This document shows, in pieces, positions 46,859 to 54,740 of a stretch of DNA of 64,000 nucleotides; the first letter of the stretch is position 1; every line of letters starts with the position of its first letter. The notes beneath the pieces were generated by a model that was not told the origin of the DNA, ran no database searches, and worked only from the letters and a program-made list of their open reading frames with translations. The position numbers and the translations under genes are program-made. Source of the stretch: Bacteroidaceae bacterium (GTDB lineage: Bacteria; Bacteroidota; Bacteroidia; Bacteroidales; Bacteroidaceae); assembly GCA_017622495.1 (NCBI GenBank), contig JAGAQY010000051.1:1-64000 (forward strand), read 5' to 3'.

Positions 46859-47180
46859 AACGAAACACCACGAAATCCTATACAAAGTTCATGCAAGCCG
46901 AGAGAAGAGGCAAATATATTTGAGCTTTTCCGAGGCGCCGCCAAAACTTCTACTTGTGAGAGCACAAGTTAAAAATTTTGTAGCATAATGTAAGGCTAAA
47001 CCCGCGGTTTGCTTACACTGTATAGAAATCGGGAGTATTGACTTGTCCAACTTAGCAACTCAAAAACTTAAAAACTTACGTCCGCGCTTACTATTTGATT
47101 TTTTCTAATGCCTCTAATGCCTCATGGCTGCGTTCTTTTTGAATGGCTTGGGGATTGGGCGAGAATATTGAAGTATGGAG
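46859..47180 (+). repeat. dispersed intergenic element, copy 1
   Basis: The sequence matches 60597-60804 over most of its length. Shared blocks include TTTTGTAGCATAATGTAAGG, GGTTTGCTTACAC, CTTAAAAACT and GGCTGCGTTCTTTTTG. Copy 1 carries about 95 extra bases (46878-46972). The block GTAAG...AAACC-CGC-GGTTT...CTTAC can form a hairpin. No coding capacity is apparent. Confidence 0.85.
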
Positions 47181-47450
47181 AGGTAGATGAGCTATTACGC
47201 AAACAAGAGGGAGTCAATACGATGCACTATCCACATAATTTGATACGAAATCACGCTGTCGCATACGTCTTATATATTGCTTTGCTTCATTGCTGTCATA
47301 AAAGCTACTGTACTTGGACATATATTTTTGAAGTGTGGATTCAATAATAAATTTGGTAAAAGAACTGATTGTTTCAATAAATTGTGTATTTTTGCAGTAA
47401 GTAACAGAAATGCTAACAATAAAACAGATTTGCCTATGAAGTAAAAAAAA
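47181..47450. other. gene-free stretch before the surface-protein leader
   Basis: No gene that I can defend. A -7-like box TATTTTTG at 47387-47394 could start the transcript of the downstream pair. No -33 partner lies at the right distance. Confidence 0.5.
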
Positions 47451-47459
47451 CGACGAAGC

Positions 47460-47579
47460 GAACGCTTATGGCAGAAGTTTTGTGGTACGGTTGTACCATG
47501 ACTTACTCGGAAGTCCGCCAACCGAGCAGACTTCAAATATAGTTAATTAAAAACTTCATTTATTAACCGAAAAGCGTTC
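47460..47579 (+). ncRNA. structured leader RNA element 1 (candidate)
   Basis: Nested helices can be drawn by eye. The outer stem GAACGCTT (47460-47467) pairs with AAGCGTTC (47572-47579). The next stem GAAGTTTT (47474-47481) pairs with AAAACTTC (47550-47557). Inside are a hairpin TGGTAC/GTACCA with a four-base loop (47483-47498) and either CTCGG/CCGAG (47506-47510 with 47522-47526) or the competing GAAGTC/GACTTC (47510-47515 with 47529-47534). The outline is a three-way junction. I do not recognise a known RNA family. Confidence 0.5.
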
Positions 47580-47624
47580 CATTCGTACTTGACATATTGA
47601 TATTGAGCTTTTAGCTCTTGTTCT

Positions 47625-47777
47625 CTTTACATCGAATACCGCCAATATTCATCCGTGAGAACAAGTAGACTGAAGGTTCACGCTGTTTGGGCGTGGACTA
47701 TTCTATACTTGTTACGGATAAGGTCACTTGGCGGTAACCAGATGTAAAGGCGAGTAACGAATGGTTTCACGCCTTTT
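47625..47777 (+). ncRNA. structured leader RNA element 2 (candidate cis-regulator)
   Basis: Five colinear helices: 47625-47633 with 47741-47749 (CTTTACATC/GATGTAAAG), 47638-47645 with 47728-47735 (ACCGCCAA/TTGGCGGT), 47651-47656 with 47714-47719 (ATCCGT/ACGGAT), 47660-47667 with 47706-47713 (AACAAGTA/TACTTGTT), and 47679-47683 with 47691-47695 (CACGC/GCGTG). A terminator-like stem AAAGGCG/CGCCTTT (47746-47752 with 47770-47776) shares AAAG with the outer helix. A second ATCCGT at 47782-47787, just before the ATG, could compete for ACGGAT. This has the look of a riboswitch or thermosensor. The family is unknown to me. Confidence 0.6.
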
Positions 47778-47795
47778 CTATATCCGTAAAATTAT

Positions 47796-49925
47796 ATGAG
47801 AAAAAATATACTACTAATTCTATTTACAACATTCATTTTCTCGCAAAATCAAGCTCAGAACATTATTTATTATGAAACTGCGAGTTTTTGTAAATCAGCT
47901 ATGGTGATAGGAGGCTACAATAAATATAAAGGAGACATAGTAATACCTTCTACTATTAACGTAGATACAAAGAAGAAAGGGCCCAATGGTTACTACTACA
48001 TAACTGAAACTTATAAGGTAGAAGGAATTGATCATAGTGCATTCTCTCAATGTGATTCATTAGAGTCCATATCTTTTCCTGAGACATTGAGATTCATAAG
48101 CAGTAACGCTTTTAAAAACTGCAAGTTACTAACAGACGTCCGCATACCTGCTAAAGTTGAATCAATTGGCGGCGCATCTGTTACCATAAGTAGTAGCGTC
48201 ACTTATGATGACTACAAATACGCATTTTCAGGTTGTGAAAATTTAGAAAACATATATGTATATTGGCCTAATAGATTCAACGCAATGTCCACTGGTTTTG
48301 ATGAAGGAGAATACGAAACCAGATATTCATATAATTTTGTGAGCGAAGATGTGCATACCACGGTTTGGTATGCAGCCGAGGATTGTAACATTAAGGCTTT
48401 AGGGCCTAAAAAGAGATTCGTTCCTGGAGCGTTTGAAGTAATTGAAGATAGAAACTTCTTTTCAACCTCATTCTCCCTTCCTCCCTATCCCGAATACCCT
48501 AATCGACATATAGTTTCTATTACCTACAATGGAGAAGAATTATATCCTCAGGACAGCATCTACACTATAACCAACATAGAGGACAACAGCCTTCATTCTA
48601 TTGCAGCAATCGTGCACGATGACGAAACAGGAGAAGATATAGCCACATCTTTCAATGTTAAGACGAAAGCATTGAATATAAGTTTATCTACCACAAAAAT
48701 TGGACAAACAACAATAAAGACTCGAATTAGTGCAACAAATGAAAAGGATGCCATATATTCTGAAATTGGAGTATATTATGATGGTAATTATTACCCTGCT
48801 GATAATGACAGATATGTGATTTTCTCAAACTTGATTCCTAACAAAACATACAAGATGTATCCGTACGCTATATACAATGGAAATATAAAAATAGCAGCCA
48901 CTGCAACGGAAATAACCACACAAGGCTTGACTCCTCAAATAGAAATGTTGGATTTAACACCAACTAGCTTTACAGCAAAAGGGAAGTACGCAAACATTGA
49001 CGCCACTGTCAATGAAACAGGATTCACCGACTATGACGCGAGTGAGTTGCTGACTCTTACAGGTCTGGACCCCGCCACCAAATACACCATAGAATACTAT
49101 GTAAAGACCAAGGAGGGTAGCAATGAGAAAGTAACGACAACCTTTACCACTCCAGCCCTTGAGATGACTACCTTGAATCCGAAGGTGGTATCCAACTCGT
49201 GTGCTATCGTGGCTGCTACCACCAACATGAGCGACGAGGAAACAAATGCCGGATTCCAATGGCGCAAGTATGAGGCTCCCGAGACATTACCATCGAGCGA
49301 GGGCTATGCTGCCATATATAATGGGCAGTTGGAAGGATACATCAAGAACCTGCAAGCGACCTCGTTCTACAACGTAAGAGCTTTCTACAAGTCTACGGCT
49401 GGCAAGTATTACTATAGCGACTGGGTGACATTCGACCCGAGCGATTTCAGCTACTTTGAGCCTACCGTACACACCTACCCCACCGAAGAGTTGACAGCCA
49501 ACTCGGCCAAAGTGAAGGGTTATGTGCTGCAAGGAACGGATGCCATTACCGAGCAGGGATTCGTTTATTGGCCGACGGGAACAAACAAAGCCAATGCCAC
49601 ACGCAGTGTGACAGTTCCTGAGAATGCGTCCATCGTAATAGCCAAGGGACAGGTGATGAACGCAACTTTGGAAGGACTAACGCCGAGCACTACCTATAAC
49701 TTCTGCGCCTTTGTGACTACAGCAAGCGGTACTATTTATGGCGAAGAGCACTCCTTTACCACTAAAGCAGATGAAACAGGCATTGAGTCGCTGGAGTCAG
49801 AGCAACCCACACCCTCAATAATCGGATATTATGACCTCAATGGCCGCAAGCTCTCTGAGCCACAACATGGCATAACGATTGTACGCTATTCTGATGGCAC
49901 CGCACGTAAGATTCTAAGCAAATAA
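47796..49925 (+). CDS. BspA-like leucine-rich-repeat secreted surface protein
   Basis: A 709-residue secreted protein. The signal peptide (MRKNILLILFTTFIFSQNQAQ) is followed by BspA-type LRR_5 repeats (about residues 60-150; GIDHSAFSQCDSLESISFPETLRFISSNAFKNCKLL). Then come fibronectin-III-like beta modules (about 240-660), and the end GYYDLNGRKLSEPQHGITIVRYSDGTARKIL resembles the C-terminal signal of many Prevotella/Bacteroides surface proteins. Roughly the first 390 codons are strongly AT-rich, and the rest matches genome-like base use, so the gene looks like a mosaic. It is preceded by the structured leader, and the GLUG-like gene follows after 24 bases. Confidence 0.85.
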   Translation: MRKNILLILFTTFIFSQNQAQNIIYYETASFCKSAMVIGGYNKYKGDIVIPSTINVDTKKKGPNGYYYITETYKVEGIDHSAFSQCDSLESISFPETLRFISSNAFKNCKLLTDVRIPAKVESIGGASVTISSSVTYDDYKYAFSGCENLENIYVYWPNRFNAMSTGFDEGEYETRYSYNFVSEDVHTTVWYAAEDCNIKALGPKKRFVPGAFEVIEDRNFFSTSFSLPPYPEYPNRHIVSITYNGEELYPQDSIYTITNIEDNSLHSIAAIVHDDETGEDIATSFNVKTKALNISLSTTKIGQTTIKTRISATNEKDAIYSEIGVYYDGNYYPADNDRYVIFSNLIPNKTYKMYPYAIYNGNIKIAATATEITTQGLTPQIEMLDLTPTSFTAKGKYANIDATVNETGFTDYDASELLTLTGLDPATKYTIEYYVKTKEGSNEKVTTTFTTPALEMTTLNPKVVSNSCAIVAATTNMSDEETNAGFQWRKYEAPETLPSSEGYAAIYNGQLEGYIKNLQATSFYNVRAFYKSTAGKYYYSDWVTFDPSDFSYFEPTVHTYPTEELTANSAKVKGYVLQGTDAITEQGFVYWPTGTNKANATRSVTVPENASIVIAKGQVMNATLEGLTPSTTYNFCAFVTTASGTIYGEEHSFTTKADETGIESLESEQPTPSIIGYYDLNGRKLSEPQHGITIVRYSDGTARKILSK

Positions 49926-49949
49926 CAAAACTATAAATAACGAAGAGCT

Positions 49950-51764
49950 ATGATTAGAAGAAAACATTTTTTTGCCAATACAACTCAAATGTCAGCAAGA
50001 GTTTGGAAGAGCGGAATCCTCTGTCTGGCACTATGCGCTATGCCTTTGACAGGATGTGATGAATGGGAAGACTGGTTTGATGATGAAGACGAACCAACTG
50101 AGGAGCCTATAGAAAATCCCTATAAGGAATATGACAACTCCCCTGAGGCAATGATATTAAAGCAAACCACCAAGCCCACAGAAGGCCTTTATGGCACAGG
50201 TGAATCGGAGAATCCTTATTTGATACGCAATGCATCAGAATTAAGATACTTCATCAATGCAGTAAGTGATGGTTCATTGGAAACTGCAGGAAACTATTTT
50301 CGTCTAATGAACGATATAACCGTGCATAAGAACTATATGTGGTATCCTATCGGTACTCCACAAACTTTCAAAGCTGCTGTATCCCCAGATGAGTGCCACA
50401 CTTTCTATGGTTCCTTTGATGGAAATGGACATGCTATCAAAGGGAAATTAAACTTACAATACACTACCAGCTACAACTATCGCACCATGAGTTTTGGTCT
50501 ATTTTACAAGATTGGTCCGGCATATAAATCTCATGGAGATTATAGTATAAAGGATTTGATAATCGATGCAGACGTCGATATTTGCGGTGGATCAGTAAGT
50601 GACAGTGAAACATTGGCAGGTGCCTCAACAGAAGTAGAAATAGGAATATTAGCAGCCTATTGTCATGGCACTCTTCCTACAATTATCCGCAATTGTCATA
50701 TATATAGTGATGTAAAATTCATGCATGATTGGCGCATTAGCAACATGAGAATTGGAGGATTCTGCGCAGGAGCTTTGTATAGCGACTTTTATGACTGTTC
50801 TTTTAACGGAAGCATTGACATGAACGATTATGTAGCTGCTGGAAACATTGAGATTGGTGGTATAGTGGGAAGTGTACAATGCGCAGAGGTGCTTTTTGAT
50901 GGTTGTATAAACAATGCCGATATAATGGCAGACAATGTCACCTGTGTAGAATTAAACATAGGAGGTATCTGCGGAGATTTTGGAGGTTCCTTAAATGGTG
51001 GTTGCCGATTCCAGTTTACCAATTGTAGTAATACAGGGAAAATAAGTCCCAACAAAATATCGATGCAAACAGGTCTCAACAGCGTTTTAGTAGGAGGAAT
51101 CGTAGGCTGCATGTGGGAAGGAATGTATGTCGAAAAAAGCGTATTCTCTGATTGCCATAATTCGGGATACATCTGTTTAGGAGAGATTCTACGCGGCGAT
51201 GACACTCCCGATGAGGTAGCTCAACCTTTCTTCTGCACAGGCGGAATTATTGGACATACGGCGAACGGGATGGCCATGGAGAACTGCATAAATACTGGCA
51301 ACATAACAGCTGGTAGTACAAATTTTGGTCCACATGCCACTTCTTGCACAGGCGGCATTGGTGGTGTTTTAAACTGCAGCTACCTTTCAGGATGCCATAG
51401 CACAGGCGACATCACTGGTACGGACTTCCCTGACGACTTGTACGAAGATGTATCCACAACCGAACTTTATGTTGGCGGACTTGCTGGAGTATATTTAAAT
51501 GAACATGCCCCTATTCACAATTGCCATACTGGAGGAAACATCTCAACACGCATATATGGAGATAGCGAGAATACGGCTAATTGTGGTTACATAGGGACAC
51601 TCTTGGGGATGTGTATGTTTCAGATAACAACTCCCTTTATATATAGTTGTAGCTATTCCCAAGCCTCCATTGATGGAAAACCATGTCATGAAACTGGTTT
51701 TTATATAGGCAATTCCAAATTTATCGAAGAAGAAGTCTATTGGGCCAGTTGTAACGAACATTAA
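49950..51764 (+). CDS. GLUG-like repeat surface lipoprotein
   Basis: A 604-residue lipoprotein with lipobox MPLTGC (Cys about 35) followed by a very acidic stretch (DEWEDWFDDEDEPTEEP). The rest is a repetitive beta-rich chain: GTGESENPYLIRNASELRYFI opens the module, and Gly-rich turns such as IGGIVGSVQCAEVLFDGCINNADI, VGGIVGC and TGGIGGVLNCSYLSGCHSTGDI recur. These recall GLUG-type repeats of adhesins and peptidases. There are many cysteines for such a protein. A later in-frame ATG (49989) would also give a normal lipoprotein signal. It is co-transcribed with the BspA-like gene. Function unknown; attachment or host binding is an inference. Confidence 0.78.
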   Translation: MIRRKHFFANTTQMSARVWKSGILCLALCAMPLTGCDEWEDWFDDEDEPTEEPIENPYKEYDNSPEAMILKQTTKPTEGLYGTGESENPYLIRNASELRYFINAVSDGSLETAGNYFRLMNDITVHKNYMWYPIGTPQTFKAAVSPDECHTFYGSFDGNGHAIKGKLNLQYTTSYNYRTMSFGLFYKIGPAYKSHGDYSIKDLIIDADVDICGGSVSDSETLAGASTEVEIGILAAYCHGTLPTIIRNCHIYSDVKFMHDWRISNMRIGGFCAGALYSDFYDCSFNGSIDMNDYVAAGNIEIGGIVGSVQCAEVLFDGCINNADIMADNVTCVELNIGGICGDFGGSLNGGCRFQFTNCSNTGKISPNKISMQTGLNSVLVGGIVGCMWEGMYVEKSVFSDCHNSGYICLGEILRGDDTPDEVAQPFFCTGGIIGHTANGMAMENCINTGNITAGSTNFGPHATSCTGGIGGVLNCSYLSGCHSTGDITGTDFPDDLYEDVSTTELYVGGLAGVYLNEHAPIHNCHTGGNISTRIYGDSENTANCGYIGTLLGMCMFQITTPFIYSCSYSQASIDGKPCHETGFYIGNSKFIEEEVYWASCNEH

Positions 51765-51801
51765 TTGCAAAGATTAGCACCTACAATATAAACAGCATTA
51801 C

Positions 51802-51842
51802 GCGGCAGATGTGTGCAATTAAGCATGTACATCATCTGCCGC
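51802..51842 (+). terminator. terminator of the surface-protein pair
   Basis: GCGGCAGATG (51802-51811) pairs with CATCTGCCGC (51833-51842), followed by TTTTA, 38 bases past the stop codon. Confidence 0.85.
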
Positions 51843-52001
51843 TTTTAGTATTTGTAGAGTATTTTTTCATCGGCCAAAAGCGGTTTCTAGAGCAGCGAAC
51901 AGCAGCAGAAGAAAAAATCGCACTTTTTCTTTCAATCGCTTGTATGGTTAATTCAATTTCATAATTTTGTGGACCTATAATTGCATAATTGATAATTATG
52001 A

Positions 52002-52241
52002 ATTCACAGAATAGTCTATTGGTGGAGATTTAGAGGAGTAGCCGAACGGTTTTTACGCAGTGATTATGCTCTTGTCTGTGTGGAAAAGTTGCGTACTGCC
52101 AGTCCTAAAATGCTTATGCAGGGGTTGGGTGAAGTAATTGATAATAAAACAAAAGTTTTTGTACGTTCCAAACTGATTGAGGAGACTGCAACATCTCTCG
52201 AGCAATTCGCTGCTATCCCTTTAATTGTAGCTGAGGTATGA
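52002..52241 (+). pseudogene. open 80-codon frame without a start, possible gene remnant
   Basis: After an in-frame stop the frame stays open for 79 codons and a stop, but the first ATG is about midway. The residues look protein-like (VAERFLRSDYALVCVEKLR; FVRSKLIEETATSLEQF; IPLIVAEV), with mixed helix-type composition. I recognise no family. It could equally be a chance open frame. Confidence 0.25.
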
Positions 52242-52618
52242 TGAAAAATGTGTTGCCCACGGACGCAGAATTTCGTTACAGAACACACAGAACGCAGATT
52301 ATCACGGAGCACTTAATAACATCAGTGATAATATGTGTACTCAGTATGGTCGGTTTTCAATAATAAGGTTGTTACCGAATAGGTTGTCCGGCTGTCCTTG
52401 TCGATTATAACCAACGCATATACAACACATTAGCAAGGACACCCTTGGGTGTCCTTGGCTGTCCTCGTGATGTCCTGGATGACTTAACAATAATGTGCTT
52501 GATGTAGATTAATCCAATGGGGATTTGTACAATATTACATGGAGAGATGTACAAAATCACATGCCTCTCTCCTCTATAAATATAGCGTTTCCCTTAATTC
52601 CGTTTGATGAAGTCATTT

Positions 52619-52699
52619 GCTGTTCGCGAAGAGCAGCGCTGCTGTTCGCGAAGGGCAGCGCGGTCGTTCGCGAAGAGCAACGCGGTCGTTCGCGAACGG
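52619..52699. repeat. 22-base minisatellite, 3.7 copies
   Basis: Units start at 52619, 52641, 52663 and 52685 (the last 15 bases long). Each contains the palindrome TTCGCGAA followed by GAGCAGCGC-like bases. The array is GC-rich within an AT-rich region. Confidence 0.9.
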
Positions 52700-52930
52700 T
52701 AAATAACTTTGCTTTGTAAAACAGGGTAAACGCATCGTAGCTCCATCGGAAAGTATTATAGATTTCTCAAAGAGACAATGCACCGCGAGAGGGAGGGCAA
52801 GCAGAGGACAGGCCAGGTTGTCCCCGTCAAGACGGTGATGCACAGCGGATTACTGCACACAAGGACAACCGGACAACCTGTTTGGCAAAACTCCTATATT
52901 ACCTCTTTTATGCGATTATGCCACGTGCGT

Positions 52931-53323
52931 TCACTCGCTGATCGCAGCAAGTGCTTGCTCGCAACGCTCTATATCGGAGGGGCGCACCACGATATTGGCC
53001 ATATCGCCTTCGGCAAAAGCATACATATACTCTATAGCCACATCGGCGGTTGCCAGGTGTTCAAGAATCTCTCCCAGCGCGCCAGCCTTGTTGGGACAAT
53101 GCAGATGTATCACATCGGTGAGCATCACCGCGAAGTCGGCATTGCGCAGTATCTCCACCGCTTTGTCTACGTCCGAAACGATGAGTCGCAATATACCGAA
53201 GTCTGGCGTCTCGGCCATGCTGAACGCATGCATATTGATGTCGTGACGACTCAGAATCTTTGTCACCTCATTGATTCTTCCTGTCCTGTTCTCAAGGAAC
53301 ACTGATACTTGCTTGATTGTCAT
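52931..53323 (-). CDS. tandem ACT domain protein
   Basis: A 130-residue cytoplasmic protein of two ACT domains (about 1-65 and 70-130): IKQVSVFLENRTGRINEVTKILSRHDINM and AVMLTDVIHLHCPNKAGALGEILEHLA. Such pairs bind amino acids and act as regulatory sensors. It is the last gene of the aromatic amino acid operon, 21 bases past the ligase gene, so an aromatic amino acid or arylacetate is a likely ligand (inference). Confidence 0.87.
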   Translation of the reverse strand: MTIKQVSVFLENRTGRINEVTKILSRHDINMHAFSMAETPDFGILRLIVSDVDKAVEILRNADFAVMLTDVIHLHCPNKAGALGEILEHLATADVAIEYMYAFAEGDMANIVVRPSDIERCEQALAAISE

Positions 53324-53344
53324 GATTGTATATATGAAGGGTTA

Positions 53345-54646
53345 TTACTTCAGTTTGCGGTTATCTATCACATGCTTTCCCTTGCCTTGGCAGCGCTCGA
53401 TGCTGCCCGGCTCCATCAGCCTGACGTCGGCACTGATAGAGAGCACACTCTTGAGTTTGTCGGCCAACTTCTTCTTCATGTTCAACATGCGGCCTATGTC
53501 GTCGTTGAAGAAGTCGCGACGCACCTCCACCTGCACTTGCAGGGTGTCGAGGTTGCCGGCACGGTCTACCACGAGCATGTATTGGGGTTCGAACTCGGGC
53601 ATCTCGAGTATCACGCTCTCCACTTGTGAGGGGAATACATTGATACCGCGAATGATGAGCATATCATCGCTACGTCCCATGATGCGTCCCATACGCACCG
53701 ACGTGCGTCCGCAAGCACACTCGCCCTCCATCAGTGTACACAGGTCCTTGGTACGGTAACGCAGCAGGGGCATGCCCTCCTTGGTGAGCGTGGTGAAGAC
53801 CAGTTCGCCCTGGGTGCCATGGGGCAGCTGCTCCAAGGTGTCGGGATTGATTATTTCGGGATAGAAATGGTCTTCACAGATGTGTGAGCCATTCTGCTCC
53901 TGACACTCGTAAGATACGCCAGGACCCATAATCTCGCTCAATCCATAGATATTGTAGCCCTTCAGTCCGAGGCGTTCCTCTATCTCCTTACGCATATTCT
54001 CGGTCCAAGGCTCAGCACCAAAGGCGCCGATGCGTAGACCTATATCCTCCTTCGTCAGTCCCATCTTCCCCAAGGTTTCAGCCAGATAGAGGGCATAGGA
54101 GGGTGTGCAAGCAATACCGCTAATCTTCAGGTCGCGGATGAGCCGGATGTGCTTCTCAGTATTGCCCGTCGAGGTCGGTATTACGGTAGCCCCCAGATTC
54201 TCCACGCCATAGTGAGCGCCCAGTCCACCCGTAAACAGGCCATATCCGTAGGCTACCGAGAAGGTGTCGTCGCGAGTCACGCCGTATGCTGTGAGGCATC
54301 GTGCCATCACCTCGGACCACACAGCCAGGTCCTTACGAGTGTAGCCCACAATCGTAGGATTACCGGTTGTACCTGACGAAGCATGCACACGCACAATCTC
54401 TGACGCAGGAGCAGCTTGCAAGCCATAGGGATAGTTGTCGCGGAGGTCCTGCTTCGTGGTAAATGGCAGCTTCACGATATCATCTATGCTGCGTATGTCT
54501 TCGGGCGAGATATCCATCGCCTGCATCTTGTTACGATAGAAGGGCACGTTGTGATATACATACGTCACCAGCTTCTGCAGTCGCTTGCTCTGCAACGCGT
54601 GCATCTCGTCGCGACTCATACACTCCTTATTGGGATTCCAAATCAT
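53345..54646 (-). CDS. paaK: phenylacetate-CoA ligase family enzyme
   Basis: A 433-residue AMP-forming ligase. The ATP/AMP signature SSGTTGNPTIVGYT (about residues 90-105), YGLSEIMGPGVSYEC and the C-terminal domain with RGINVFPSQVES are typical of PaaK. ATG 54646 was chosen as the family N-terminus MIWNPNKECMS. In this operon it could run in reverse, releasing arylacetate and ATP from the arylacetyl-CoA made by IorAB, as proposed for gut anaerobes. A minus-strand promoter-like box lies at 54680-54687. Confidence 0.92.
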   Translation of the reverse strand: MIWNPNKECMSRDEMHALQSKRLQKLVTYVYHNVPFYRNKMQAMDISPEDIRSIDDIVKLPFTTKQDLRDNYPYGLQAAPASEIVRVHASSGTTGNPTIVGYTRKDLAVWSEVMARCLTAYGVTRDDTFSVAYGYGLFTGGLGAHYGVENLGATVIPTSTGNTEKHIRLIRDLKISGIACTPSYALYLAETLGKMGLTKEDIGLRIGAFGAEPWTENMRKEIEERLGLKGYNIYGLSEIMGPGVSYECQEQNGSHICEDHFYPEIINPDTLEQLPHGTQGELVFTTLTKEGMPLLRYRTKDLCTLMEGECACGRTSVRMGRIMGRSDDMLIIRGINVFPSQVESVILEMPEFEPQYMLVVDRAGNLDTLQVQVEVRRDFFNDDIGRMLNMKKKLADKLKSVLSISADVRLMEPGSIERCQGKGKHVIDNRKLK

Positions 54647-54679
54647 AATACCTATTATTAAAATTAAATGATTAGGTTG

Positions 54680-54709
54680 CAAATATACATATTTCCTGAT
54701 TCACGGAAA
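54680..54709 (-). promoter_or_regulatory. possible internal promoter before paaK
   Basis: TTTC (54706-54709) and TATATTTG (54680-54687) on the minus strand, 18 bases apart, in the 94-base gap that separates paaK from the aminotransferase gene. Confidence 0.45.
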
Positions 54710-54740
54710 CGTTTATTATAACATTTTTTAGCTGAACATC

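Larger units (their letters stand above)
51850..52930. other. gene-poor accessory intergenic region
   Basis: It holds a possible gene remnant (52002-52241), a hairpin CAAGGACACCC/GGGTGTCCTTG (52434-52444 with 52447-52457), and a 22-base minisatellite (52619-52699). I see no other gene. Nothing explains the rest of the stretch. Confidence 0.6.

Noticed and set aside
47230..47460. Minus-strand open frame ending in a protein-like stretch (SKYSSFYDSNEAKQYIRRM)
   Set aside because: No start codon with context, no recognised family, and it overlaps the likely promoter of the plus-strand pair. It may be a decayed gene end, but I cannot support it.
47625..47749. Invertible promoter segment, as in capsule loci of Bacteroides
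   Set aside because: The flanking inverted repeat is only nine bases, interrupted structures continue inward as helices, and no promoter box lies inside. An RNA fold explains it better.
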